DNA from: Candidatus Uhrbacteria bacterium
GTDB lineage: Bacteria > Patescibacteriota > Patescibacteriia > UBA9934
Length of the DNA: 10,425 bases
Reading direction: 5' to 3'
Assembly (NCBI GenBank): GCA_903891735.1
Contig: CAITFQ010000083.1
Location: 1-10,425 of the forward strand
Below are positions 1 to 6,411 of the stretch, piece by piece; the first letter of the stretch is position 1; each line of letters opens with the position of its first letter. The notes under the pieces are model-generated. The model worked only from the letters and a program-made list of their open reading frames with translations. It ran no database searches and had not been told where the DNA came from. The translations under genes were made by a program, and so were the position numbers.

Positions 1-653
1 AAGTCTCTTACGAGTTCATGGTGCTCACCGACGCCGGCGAGGACGACATTTTGTACTGCGACACCTGCGATTACTGCGTGAATACGGAAATTACTAAACT
101 CGCAGTCGGCGACAAGTGTAAGTGTGGCAACGATGTGCTCAAAACTGGCAAAGCCTCCGAAGTCGGCAACGTCTTCGACCTTGGCCAAAAGTACGGCCAG
201 GACTTTGACTTGAGCTACGTCGACGAAGCTGACAAAAAGCAGTACCCCATCATGGGCTGTTACGGTATTGGCATCTCGCGCGTCATGGGCGTCATTGTCG
301 AAAAATACAACGACCAGAAAGGCCTCATCTGGCCCAAGTCCGTCGCCCCAGCTCTCGTCTACCTCGTCTCTATCCCAGGTCGTGACAACGCCGCTCCTGT
401 CCTCGACGCTGCTACCAAACTTTACGCTGATCTCCAAGCTGCTGGCCTCACCGTTCTCTGGGACGACCGCGACCTTTCCCCCGGCGCCAAATTCGGCGAC
501 GCCGATCTCACCGGCTTGCCCTTGCGACTCGTCATCTCGGACAAAACTTTGGCTGATGGCGTTGTCGAACTCAAAGAACGCACCTCCCTCGACGCCACTC
601 GTGTGCCACTAACTGGTCTCATCGATCACCTTAAATCTTGGAGCCGAGGTTAA
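1..653 (+). CDS. proS: Prolyl-tRNA synthetase, C-terminal part (5' end outside window)
   Basis: Class II aminoacyl-tRNA synthetase that charges tRNA-Pro in the cytoplasm. The open frame enters at base 3 and the true start lies upstream. Visible in order are the DILYCDTCDYC stretch (bases 45-77), which corresponds to the SDTSDYAANIE segment just before the editing insertion in E. coli ProRS; the EVGNVFDLG segment that normally follows the insertion; class II motif 3 (MGCYGIGISRVMG, about 252-290); and an anticodon-binding domain (about 340-640, with WDDRDLSPGAKF and GLPLRLVISDK). Only about 30 residues separate the pre- and post-insertion motifs, so the roughly 180-residue editing domain is absent. 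The cysteines CDTC.YC and CKCG in this bridge could bind a metal, which is inference. The gene is followed after 11 bases by a DUF4440-like gene. Confidence 0.95.
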   Translation, partial: VSYEFMVLTDAGEDDILYCDTCDYCVNTEITKLAVGDKCKCGNDVLKTGKASEVGNVFDLGQKYGQDFDLSYVDEADKKQYPIMGCYGIGISRVMGVIVEKYNDQKGLIWPKSVAPALVYLVSIPGRDNAAPVLDAATKLYADLQAAGLTVLWDDRDLSPGAKFGDADLTGLPLRLVISDKTLADGVVELKERTSLDATRVPLTGLIDHLKSWSRG

Positions 654-664
654 GTCGCTAGCGT

Positions 665-1030
665 ATGGACTTTTCAGCTTACAATCTGAAAGAGTTACAA
701 ACTCTCGAAGAGTCGCTGTGGCAAGCCGAAACTCGGTTTAACCTAGCTTACATGGACCGTATTCTAGCTCCTGACTTTTTCGAGTTCGGTCGCTCAGGTA
801 AGACTTACACCAGAGAACAATCACTCTCGGCCCCAGCTCAAGCCATCAACGCCAAGCTTCCTCTCCGCGATTTTCAGGTTCATCAAATAACCGCCGAGAT
901 CGCTCTCATCACCTACATCAGCGAGGTGCAATACGAAGAGTTGGAGATCGGCAATCGGAGCTCACTATGGATAAAAGCAAACGGTAATTGGCAACTGAAG
1001 TTTCATCAAGGCACACCAAAAGCAAATTAA
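665..1030 (+). CDS. DUF4440 / SnoaL-like (NTF2 fold) small protein
   Basis: A 121-residue soluble protein, the usual size of a single NTF2-like domain. The N-terminal LQTLEESLWQAETRFNLAYMDRILAPDFFEFGRSGKTYTR pattern (residues 10-50) and the C-terminal SSLWIKANGNWQLKFHQGTP are the hallmarks of DUF4440/SnoaL-like proteins: helix, LAPDF.EFG.SG turn, then a strand ending in W.+.GNWQ..FHQGT. Such folds serve as small ligand-binding domains or enzymes, and no catalytic role can be read here. The gene lies 11 bases after proS with no clear Shine-Dalgarno site, so it is probably cotranscribed. A hairpin terminator follows at 1042-1074. The fold assignment is firm; the function is unknown. Confidence 0.8.
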   Translation: MDFSAYNLKELQTLEESLWQAETRFNLAYMDRILAPDFFEFGRSGKTYTREQSLSAPAQAINAKLPLRDFQVHQITAEIALITYISEVQYEELEIGNRSSLWIKANGNWQLKFHQGTPKAN

Positions 1031-1041
1031 ACTTTCAAAAA

Positions 1042-1074
1042 CAAGTCCCGGCCTCACTACGAGTCCGGGACTTG
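1042..1074. terminator. Bidirectional hairpin terminator between convergent genes
   Basis: A perfect 10-bp stem, CAAGTCCCGG (1042-1051) with CCGGGACTTG (1065-1074), encloses a 13-nt loop. An A-run on the left (1037-1041) and AATTTT on the right give T-tracts for both strands. It sits between the DUF4440-like gene (ends 1030) and the minus-strand anti-sigma-like gene (ends 1082), so it can stop both. The left flank and arm are repeated at the terminator at 3622-3650. Confidence 0.85.
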
Positions 1075-1081
1075 AATTTTA

Positions 1082-2008
1082 CTACTCACTTGCCTTAAAC
1101 ATCAACGCATTCACAGCTCCTGCATCTTTGTTCTCCGCTTGATTATGCTCCGCTTCCGTCACCGCGTCAGTGACCCACTGAGGCAGAGTCGACGCCTCGA
1201 CAAACTCACTCGTTATCGTCGTCTGAGCATAAACCTCCTCACCCTCCGGCGTACTCTCGCTAATCTTGAGCAAACTTCCATCATCCTTACGCAGCCACAG
1301 CGTCGTCACGTCATGGCTATACGGACTGTTGACGCGCGAGGTCAACTTGTAGCTGTCGACCGCACTCCCATCAGCCAGTGTCATGTTCTCCTCAGCGGTC
1401 ACGTCGTAGTTAATTCGTTGCGCGACACACGCCGCATCACATTCAGCACTATCTAAATGGAGTGCGTGAATCGTCGTGAGTACATTTTTTATCTCATCAC
1501 TGGTGGCCGAGGTCACCACCTCATCAGCGCCACCGATTGTGACACTCTTACCATCATCATCGACCATACTCAAGCTCGAAATATGGTCGTTATCAAATGA
1601 AAATAAGCCTAATCCTGTTGCTTCACTGTCAGGCTTGTTCAGTTCAAACTCAGTCGCATGAGCCTGCTGGCCATCACTCCACATTGTCACTTGGCTATCG
1701 TCCTCGCCCTTTTGTGTAATCGCGTAAGTCGTTTTGAGCCACTTACCATCCGTAAACCCATCACGCAAACTGGCCGACGCCTTGGCAAACAACTCCGCCG
1801 CTTGCACCACAGGCGCCTTACTAATCGGGTTGTTGACGCCAAGCAGGACGACGACCACAGCTAGCGATAAGCCGATAGTGGCCATGGCTGGCAAGCGCCA
1901 ACTAATCATCGATTTCTGTCCAAACATCCTCTTAGCCAACACTTCCTCCAGCTCTCGATTCTGTTCTACGTGTGCTTCGAGCCCGCCAAATATTTCTTTA
2001 TTGTTCAT
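1082..2008 (-). CDS. Single-pass membrane protein, putative anti-sigma factor
   Basis: A 308-residue protein with a short charged N-terminal segment (1-36), one hydrophobic helix (about 40-58, AMATIGLSLAVVVVLLGV) and a long polar, strand-rich C-terminal part predicted to lie outside the membrane. Its ATG falls inside the end of the ECF sigma gene (11-base overlap, 1998-2008), indicating translational coupling. That position is typical of a cognate anti-sigma factor: cytoplasmic tail holding sigma, outer domain sensing. The N-terminal tail is too short to show a clear zinc-binding anti-sigma domain, and no HxxxCxxC motif is present. The outer part (AAELFAKASASL..., repeated W-S/TLW strands) is loosely like LolA/RseB-type sensor folds, which is a weak impression. 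C190 and C194 could form a disulfide. The role rests mainly on context. Confidence 0.65.
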   Translation of the reverse strand: MNNKEIFGGLEAHVEQNRELEEVLAKRMFGQKSMISWRLPAMATIGLSLAVVVVLLGVNNPISKAPVVQAAELFAKASASLRDGFTDGKWLKTTYAITQKGEDDSQVTMWSDGQQAHATEFELNKPDSEATGLGLFSFDNDHISSLSMVDDDGKSVTIGGADEVVTSATSDEIKNVLTTIHALHLDSAECDAACVAQRINYDVTAEENMTLADGSAVDSYKLTSRVNSPYSHDVTTLWLRKDDGSLLKISESTPEGEEVYAQTTITSEFVEASTLPQWVTDAVTEAEHNQAENKDAGAVNALMFKASE

Positions 2009-2525
2009 AAGCCATCATTAACTTTTTAGCCTTTGTCTTCAATCGTGTAAACATTGTTCTCAAGGCTCCGTTACTCTGCCCAGTTCGCTGCGCAATCATC
2101 TCGTACGGCAACTCGTCGACAAACCGCAGCACGCACAGCGCCCGTTCCTCGTCCGTTAACTTGCTCATCATCGCTTCAGCCAACCTCTTGTTATCGGCCA
2201 TTTCATCGATATTCTCATTCCGCCAAATCGCCTCAACTTTCGCTGGCAACTCGTCGTAATACTCAACTGGCACTTTTACTTCTCGGCTGTAGTAGCGAGC
2301 CAGCCGTCGTCGAGCAATCGTTCGGAGCCACGTCTGCAGCTCGGCTTTGTTCTCGTCGTAACTCTTGAGTCCGCGCCATGCCTGCAGAAAGACGTCACTC
2401 GTCAAATCCTCGGCCACTGTCTTATTTGGGCTACGACAAACCAAGTAACTGTAAACAGTCACGAACAGTTCATGGTAGCGCTCTTGGAATAGAGCTTGTT
2501 TCTGCTTAATATTTAGCATAATCAT
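1998..2525 (-). CDS. ECF-type RNA polymerase sigma factor
   Basis: A 175-residue protein, the size of a minimal extracytoplasmic-function sigma factor with only regions 2 and 4. Region 2 (about 15-82) carries AEDLTSDVFLQAWRGL and LQTWLRTIARRRLARYYSR, the core-binding and -10 recognition helices. Region 4 (about 113-172) carries LTDEERALCVLRFVDELPYEMIAQRTGQSNGALRTMFTRLK split over its helices, the helix-turn-helix that reads the -35 element. The linker is rich in acidic residues. The start could be ATG at 2525 or the in-frame ATG two codons later; a weak GGACG precedes the first. The downstream gene overlaps and probably encodes its anti-sigma factor. A candidate promoter lies at 2552-2581. 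Confidence 0.93.
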   Translation of the reverse strand: MIMLNIKQKQALFQERYHELFVTVYSYLVCRSPNKTVAEDLTSDVFLQAWRGLKSYDENKAELQTWLRTIARRRLARYYSREVKVPVEYYDELPAKVEAIWRNENIDEMADNKRLAEAMMSKLTDEERALCVLRFVDELPYEMIAQRTGQSNGALRTMFTRLKTKAKKLMMAYEQ

Positions 2526-2551
2526 CGACGTCCGGCCGGCCGTTCACTAGC

Positions 2552-2581
2552 ATATTAGCCTGACATCACAAAAATGTTACA
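2552..2581 (-). promoter_or_regulatory. Candidate promoter of the ECF sigma gene
   Basis: On the minus strand TGTAACA (-35 hexamer TGTAAC at 2576-2581) is followed 18 bases later by TAATAT (2552-2557). The AAC core of the -35 is common at ECF-dependent promoters, so autoregulation is plausible but inferred. Predicted transcription starts near 2545. The short leader contains the 10-base palindrome CGGCCGGCCG (2533-2542). Confidence 0.5.
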
Positions 2582-2602
2582 GCTAACCTCATTAAACACA
2601 AA

Positions 2603-2625
2603 GGCGGGGTCACTGCGCCCCCGCC
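2603..2625 (-). terminator. Terminator after the secreted surface-module gene
   Basis: On the minus strand GGCGGGG pairs with CCCCGCC (arms at 2619-2625 and 2603-2609, 9-nt loop) and is followed by TTTGTGTTT. It lies 17 bases past the stop at 2642 and just upstream of the sigma-gene promoter, separating the two transcripts. Confidence 0.8.
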
Positions 2626-2641
2626 GATGTTCGAACTTCAT

Positions 2642-3559
2642 CTATTGGCCAAAGCTCAACGTCAGCCCATCAAACAGGCTCTGGAAGTACGGCCACGCAA
2701 TCTCAGCACTCATTTGGTAGCGCGCCATCATCCTGTAGCACACGTCGTTCTTAGCCAACGAGAATTGCGTCGCATTCCAGGACTGATCAGGTGCCAACCC
2801 CTGCGCGGCCGTAAAGTTTACATAATCAAACGTCTGCCCAGCAATCACTTTCGTGCCATCCATGCGGTTACCATACATCCCAGTCGTTGAGCACTGGCCG
2901 TCATCCTCACTTGTCTTCACCTCCAAACTCCAGTTCTGATCGCTATTCGGTGCCAAGAAGTTGACTTCAGTCGTGTGATAGCTCGAGCCAATCAAATCGT
3001 TTACCGGCACGAACCAGTACATTAACCCACCGTGTCCATCATAAACTTGAACCTTCGTGTTATCAGGCATGGCAATCGTGTCACCCATCGAGTAGAAGGA
3101 GAAATCCGCACGATAGCTGGGGGCAAATTCGACAATCTTACTCTTCCAGTCAGCCCCAAACCAATACTCTGCAGCAGCTTCATTACCGATATGCTTCAAA
3201 CAGCCTGGCATATCCGGCGCTGGTTCCGTGGCCGTACAGTCAGGATTATTGACGTAAACATCTGGCGCATCGCTGAACTTAATCAAAACAGTCGCCGGCA
3301 AGGTCTTGGTTGTCGTGGCATAACCGTCAAAAGCCTGGCAGGGAACAGTCACTATTTGGCTCCAGCTATTGCCGTTGGCCAAGAACACCGCTTCGTTCGG
3401 GAACCATTCCAAAGTATCGGCCGTCTGGGTCGACACCTGGTAGACCTTAGCTGAATCATCGCATTTCACCAGCGCACCCGGCACCACGTCACTGGCCAAG
3501 GCTGGATTGATGATCATTACCGCCATGGCTGCTAGAATTAAGGAAGCGAGGTATTTCAT
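2642..3559 (-). CDS. Secreted surface protein with CPR-type VY/W modules
   Basis: A 305-residue protein starting at ATG 3559. The frame stays open to 3598, but the 3559 start gives a clean signal peptide (MKYLASLILAAMAVMIINPALAS, cleavage near 22-24), and the upstream start would place extra residues across the promoter. Two copies of a module seen in many CPR exported proteins follow. The first (about 29-73) has ALVKCDDSAKVYQV, then LEWFPNEAVFLA and SWSQIVTVP. The second (about 90-162) has TVLIKFSDAPDVYV, then LKHIGNEAAAEYWFG, ADWKSKIVEFAP and FYSMGDTI. A C-terminal domain (about 165-305) contains paired cysteines. Function is unknown; export to the cell surface is likely. The gene has its own promoter and terminator. 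It lies next to the sigma/anti-sigma pair, but no ECF-like promoter precedes it. Confidence 0.75.
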   Translation of the reverse strand: MKYLASLILAAMAVMIINPALASDVVPGALVKCDDSAKVYQVSTQTADTLEWFPNEAVFLANGNSWSQIVTVPCQAFDGYATTTKTLPATVLIKFSDAPDVYVNNPDCTATEPAPDMPGCLKHIGNEAAAEYWFGADWKSKIVEFAPSYRADFSFYSMGDTIAMPDNTKVQVYDGHGGLMYWFVPVNDLIGSSYHTTEVNFLAPNSDQNWSLEVKTSEDDGQCSTTGMYGNRMDGTKVIAGQTFDYVNFTAAQGLAPDQSWNATQFSLAKNDVCYRMMARYQMSAEIAWPYFQSLFDGLTLSFGQ

Positions 3560-3588
3560 AAGCTCGATGGTTATTAAACTAACCGAGC

Positions 3589-3617
3589 AGCCTAGCAAAA
3601 AAGCTAACTTTAGTCAA
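3589..3617 (-). promoter_or_regulatory. Candidate housekeeping promoter of the secreted protein gene
   Basis: On the minus strand TTGACT (3612-3617) and TAGGCT (3589-3594) are separated by exactly 17 bases. The -35 matches the consensus at five positions and the -10 at three. The -35 overlaps the T-tract of the preceding HU terminator. A leader of about 23 bases runs to the ATG at 3559. Confidence 0.5.
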
Positions 3618-3621
3618 AAAC

Positions 3622-3650
3622 AAGTCCCGGACTCCTGGAGTCCGGGACTT
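3622..3650. terminator. Strong hairpin terminator after the HU gene
   Basis: A perfect 14-bp inverted repeat, AAGTCCCGGACTCC (3622-3635) and GGAGTCCGGGACTT (3637-3650), with a single central base. On the minus strand it is followed by GTTTTTGAC and terminates HU, whose stop codon is at 3664-3666. On the plus strand ATCTTATCTTTTTTT follows, so it can act in both directions. Its left flank and outer arms match the terminator at 1042-1074. Confidence 0.9.
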
Positions 3651-3663
3651 ATCTTATCTTTTT

Positions 3664-3948
3664 TTAAACCTTCTTCTTCAACGCATCCTTCAAAGCCTTA
3701 CCAGCCTTGAACTTTGGCACGCGAACGGCTGGGATCTGCATCTTTTCGCTCGGCTTCTGTGGGTTAACACCCATACGAGCGGAGCGGATCTTCGAGGAGA
3801 ACGTACCGAAGCCGGCAATCGTTACTTCCTCACCCTTAGTCAAAGCGTCTGTTACCAAATCCTCAAATAATTCCACAAAATCCTCAGCTGTCTTCTTGGG
3901 GAGTTCGAGCTTCTCGGCAATGCGGAGAGCGAGTTGGGCTTTGTTCAT
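3664..3948 (-). CDS. hup: HU/IHF-family DNA-binding protein
   Basis: A 94-residue nucleoid protein starting MNKAQLALRIAEKL at ATG 3948. The frame stays open upstream to 4086, but those residues overlap the rny stop and a candidate promoter and do not resemble HU. The family signature is clear: a dimerising helix pair (1-40), EVTIAGFGTF (41-50), and the DNA-binding arm with RMGVNPQKP (58-66), whose proline intercalates in known HU-DNA complexes. It ends with VPKFKAGKALKDALKKKV, a common HU ending with a lysine-rich tail. As a homodimer it bends and compacts DNA. The gene has its own promoter and a strong terminator, as expected for an abundant protein. No Shine-Dalgarno site is visible. Whether it behaves as HU or IHF cannot be read from sequence. 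Confidence 0.95.
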   Translation of the reverse strand: MNKAQLALRIAEKLELPKKTAEDFVELFEDLVTDALTKGEEVTIAGFGTFSSKIRSARMGVNPQKPSEKMQIPAVRVPKFKAGKALKDALKKKV

Positions 3949-3976
3949 AGGACTGTAAATGAATTGGAATGGGCTT

Positions 3977-4005
3977 ATCTTAGCCAAGTATCGGAATTTG
4001 CGCAA
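3977..4005 (-). promoter_or_regulatory. Candidate promoter of the HU gene
   Basis: On the minus strand TTGCGC (4000-4005) and TAAGAT (3977-3982) are 17 bases apart. Predicted transcription starts near 3970, giving a leader of about 22 bases without a Shine-Dalgarno site. The -10 matches the consensus at four of six positions; the -35 is weak. Confidence 0.4.
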
Positions 4006-4025
4006 GTGAGCATAGCGAACGCCGT

Positions 4026-4040
4026 GCCAGCGGAGCTGGC
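4026..4040. repeat. Short GC-rich hairpin between rny and HU
   Basis: GCCAGC (4026-4031) and GCTGGC (4035-4040) form a perfect 6-bp stem with a 3-nt loop, 29 bases past the rny stop. There is no T-tract on the minus strand, so it is a poor intrinsic terminator. It may instead protect the rny mRNA 3' end or be part of a short intergenic repeat. Confidence 0.4.
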
Positions 4041-4069
4041 CAAGACTCCATTTTGAGCCCAATCGACCT

Positions 4070-5620
4070 TTATCTAGCGTATTCAATCACGCGAGTTTCT
4101 CGAATAACAGTGACGCGGACTTCACCTGGATACTGCAACTCCGCCTCAATCTTTTTAGCCACATCCTTAGCCAAATTATAGGCAGCCATGTCGTCTATCT
4201 TGGTCGGTTCGACGAACACCCGCACCTCGCGTCCGGCTTGAATAGCGTAGACCTTCTCGACGCCCGGGAAGCTCATCGCCGCGGCCTCGAGGCCCTCCAA
4301 CCGGCGCACATAATCCTCCAAACTGTTGCGTCGTGCCCCCGGTCGTGCGCCCGAAATCGCATCTGCCGCCTTCACAATCACGCCTTCAATCGTCCTCGGC
4401 CTATCCTCATGGTGGGCAATCGACTGGTAGCACATCTCCTCCGGGAAGCCGAACTTCTTCATCACATTGTAGCCAATCTGCGGGTGGGCACCTTGCATGT
4501 CGTGGTCAACCGCCTTACCAATATCATGGAACAGGCCACCTTTCTTACAAGCAAAACTATCCATGCCCAACTCCTCAGCAATCATGCCAGAAATCCTGGC
4601 CACCTCCATAGAGTGCTGCAGCACGTTCTGGCCGTAACTCGTTCTAAACTTAAGCCGACCCAAGATCGCGACGAGTTTAGGATCAATCGACGACACGGGA
4701 ATACCCAACTCATACAACGCATCTTCACCCGCCTTTTTCATCTCTTTGGCCAAGTCTTTCTTCGCCTCATTAATCGCATCCTCAATCTTAGCCGGCTGAA
4801 TACGCCCGTCTTTCATCAGCATCTCCAAGGCCTTCTTGGCCACCTGACGGCGAACGGGGGAGAAACCGCTAATCGTAATCGCCTCTGGGGTGTCGTCAAT
4901 AATAAATTCACAGCCGGTCAGCAGCTCAAGCGTCTTAATATTGCGGCCCTCGCGCCCAATAATCCGGCCTTTATAGTCGTCACTCGGCAACTGTACCTGG
5001 GTGGTGGTCGCGTCGACGACGTGGCTGCCAGCAAAGCGCTGAATGGCCAAACTCAAAATTTTGCGCGCCTTGGCCTCAACCTCTTCATCCTGCTCGTCGT
5101 CCAACTTACGGATCCGGCTCATCAAGGCGTCCTGGCACTCTTCCTCAGTCCGCTTCATCAAAATCTCCTCGGCCTGTTGCTTAGTCAAACCAGCTACCTG
5201 CTGCAACTTAGCCTCAGCCTCAGCGACTTTCTCACCGATCGTCGCTTTCAATGCCTCAACGTCCGCCTTTTCTTGGTCGACTTTGGCTCGGCGGTTCTCA
5301 AACTCAAGCAACGTCTTGTCGAGCATGTTCTCACGCTCAGCTAGACGGCTTTGTTCTGCTTTAACCCCACTTCTCTCCACCTCGACTGCCTTTTGACCCT
5401 CTTCGACCACGCTCATGGCCTTTTCTTTGGCCTGCAAAATGATCTCACTTTCCTTGTTCTTAGCTTCCTGGACGATCTGCTCCGCTTTCTGCTCGGCTGT
5501 GCCCATGGTGTTCTTCGTCAACCAACGACGAAGCGCGAAACCCACAGTCAAACCGAGTACTATTCCCAAAAGGGTAATAACAATACTCAATCCGTTCATA
5601 AATTTAAAGATCAACAACAT
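4070..5620 (-). CDS. rny: Ribonuclease Y
   Basis: A membrane-anchored endoribonuclease that initiates mRNA decay. It is 516 residues long, close to the usual 520. In order: a membrane helix (about 9-30), a long charged coiled coil (about 40-195, rich in E, K, A and Q), a KH RNA-binding domain (about 205-270, GRIIGREGRNIK at 218-229), an HD hydrolase domain (about 325-425, H336, HDIGKAVDHD at 365-374, HHED at 403-406), then the conserved ADAISGARPGARR (419-431) and a C-terminal domain ending VRVTVIRETRVIEYAR. The HD pair and surrounding metal ligands look intact. ATG 5620 shares its A with the truB stop (TAATG), which favours this start over the in-frame ATG seven codons later and implies coupled translation. 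It is transcribed with truB. The C-terminus is complete. Confidence 0.97.
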   Translation of the reverse strand: MLLIFKFMNGLSIVITLLGIVLGLTVGFALRRWLTKNTMGTAEQKAEQIVQEAKNKESEIILQAKEKAMSVVEEGQKAVEVERSGVKAEQSRLAERENMLDKTLLEFENRRAKVDQEKADVEALKATIGEKVAEAEAKLQQVAGLTKQQAEEILMKRTEEECQDALMSRIRKLDDEQDEEVEAKARKILSLAIQRFAGSHVVDATTTQVQLPSDDYKGRIIGREGRNIKTLELLTGCEFIIDDTPEAITISGFSPVRRQVAKKALEMLMKDGRIQPAKIEDAINEAKKDLAKEMKKAGEDALYELGIPVSSIDPKLVAILGRLKFRTSYGQNVLQHSMEVARISGMIAEELGMDSFACKKGGLFHDIGKAVDHDMQGAHPQIGYNVMKKFGFPEEMCYQSIAHHEDRPRTIEGVIVKAADAISGARPGARRNSLEDYVRRLEGLEAAAMSFPGVEKVYAIQAGREVRVFVEPTKIDDMAAYNLAKDVAKKIEAELQYPGEVRVTVIRETRVIEYAR

Positions 5621-6369
5621 TACTTACTCTCTGAGGGTAACATGGGCGGCAGGCTGTGGTCAACCCAATTTTGCGCTGTCAACTCGGCAATCTTAGCGCT
5701 TTTGTCGACGCTAAACTCTCCAATCTTCGTTCTCCGGAGCGCGGTCAAATAACCAGCCGTCCCGAGCGCCTCCCCCAAATCCCTAGCCATCGCCCGAATA
5801 TACGTCCCCGAACCACAATGAACTCGTACTTTAATCTCAGTCGGCAGTTCGAGCCTCGTCCTCATATCGTTTGCGCCATCGAGCCCAGTTCGAGCCTCGT
5901 CTATTAATTCGAAGCTATAGATGACGACCGGTCTCGCCGGTCTCTCTATCTCTTTCCCAGCCCGCGCCAACTCGTACAACTTCTTACCATCGATTTTTAT
6001 GGCCGAGTGCATCGGCGGCATTTGTAGGATCTCGCCAACCTGTCTCTTCATCGCAGTTTTAAGTTCATCGATTTCGATATTCGGACACGCCGCTGGGCTA
6101 AACGGTCCCTCCGTATCAAATGTCGCCGACGCCTCGCCGAGCTTAATGGTGGCCTCATATTCTTTATCCAGCCCCACAAACTTACTCAACTCTTTCGTCG
6201 ACTCTCGCCCCACCGCCACCAACAACAACCCCGTCGCAAACGGATCAAGCGTCCCGGCATGGCCGACTGTTCTCTGTCCGGTAATCCTCCTCACCTTATC
6301 AACCACATCATGGCTGGTCATCCCAGCTGGTTTGTCGATTAGCAGTAATCCTGATGGTAATTCGTTCAT
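5620..6369 (-). CDS. truB: tRNA pseudouridine(55) synthase TruB
   Basis: Converts uridine 55 in the T-loop of tRNAs to pseudouridine. It is 249 residues long. It opens with GLLLIDKPAGMTSHDVV (7-23), then the catalytic motif GHAGTLDPFATGLLL (36-50) with the nucleophilic aspartate at D42, the KEYEATIKLG strand (69-78), the QMPPMHSAIKIDGKKLYELAR segment (117 onward) and CGSGTYIRAMARDLG (185-199). The protein is shorter than E. coli TruB (about 314), with only a short C-terminal tail after GEFSV in place of the usual RNA-binding extension; short forms are common in bacteria. It is the first gene of the truB-rny unit and is divergent from mutM. No convincing -35/-10 pair was found upstream; a TAAAAT on the minus strand lies too close to the ATG to serve it. 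Confidence 0.97.
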   Translation of the reverse strand: MNELPSGLLLIDKPAGMTSHDVVDKVRRITGQRTVGHAGTLDPFATGLLLVAVGRESTKELSKFVGLDKEYEATIKLGEASATFDTEGPFSPAACPNIEIDELKTAMKRQVGEILQMPPMHSAIKIDGKKLYELARAGKEIERPARPVVIYSFELIDEARTGLDGANDMRTRLELPTEIKVRVHCGSGTYIRAMARDLGEALGTAGYLTALRRTKIGEFSVDKSAKIAELTAQNWVDHSLPPMLPSESK

Positions 6370-6411
6370 AAAATTTTAGTGAGACACTCAGGCCTTGTAG
6401 CGTGGTCGGTT

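Noticed and set aside
3560..3598. Upstream start of the secreted-protein gene
   Set aside because: It would overlap the candidate -10 and place 13 residues before a clean signal peptide that starts at ATG 3559.
3949..4086. 46-residue N-terminal extension of HU
   Set aside because: It does not resemble HU, overlaps the rny stop and covers a plausible promoter; ATG 3948 gives the exact family N-terminus.
4238..5344. 368-codon open frame on the plus strand opposite rny
   Set aside because: It is entirely antisense to a complete, strongly conserved RNase Y gene, with composition expected of a shadow frame and no family resemblance.
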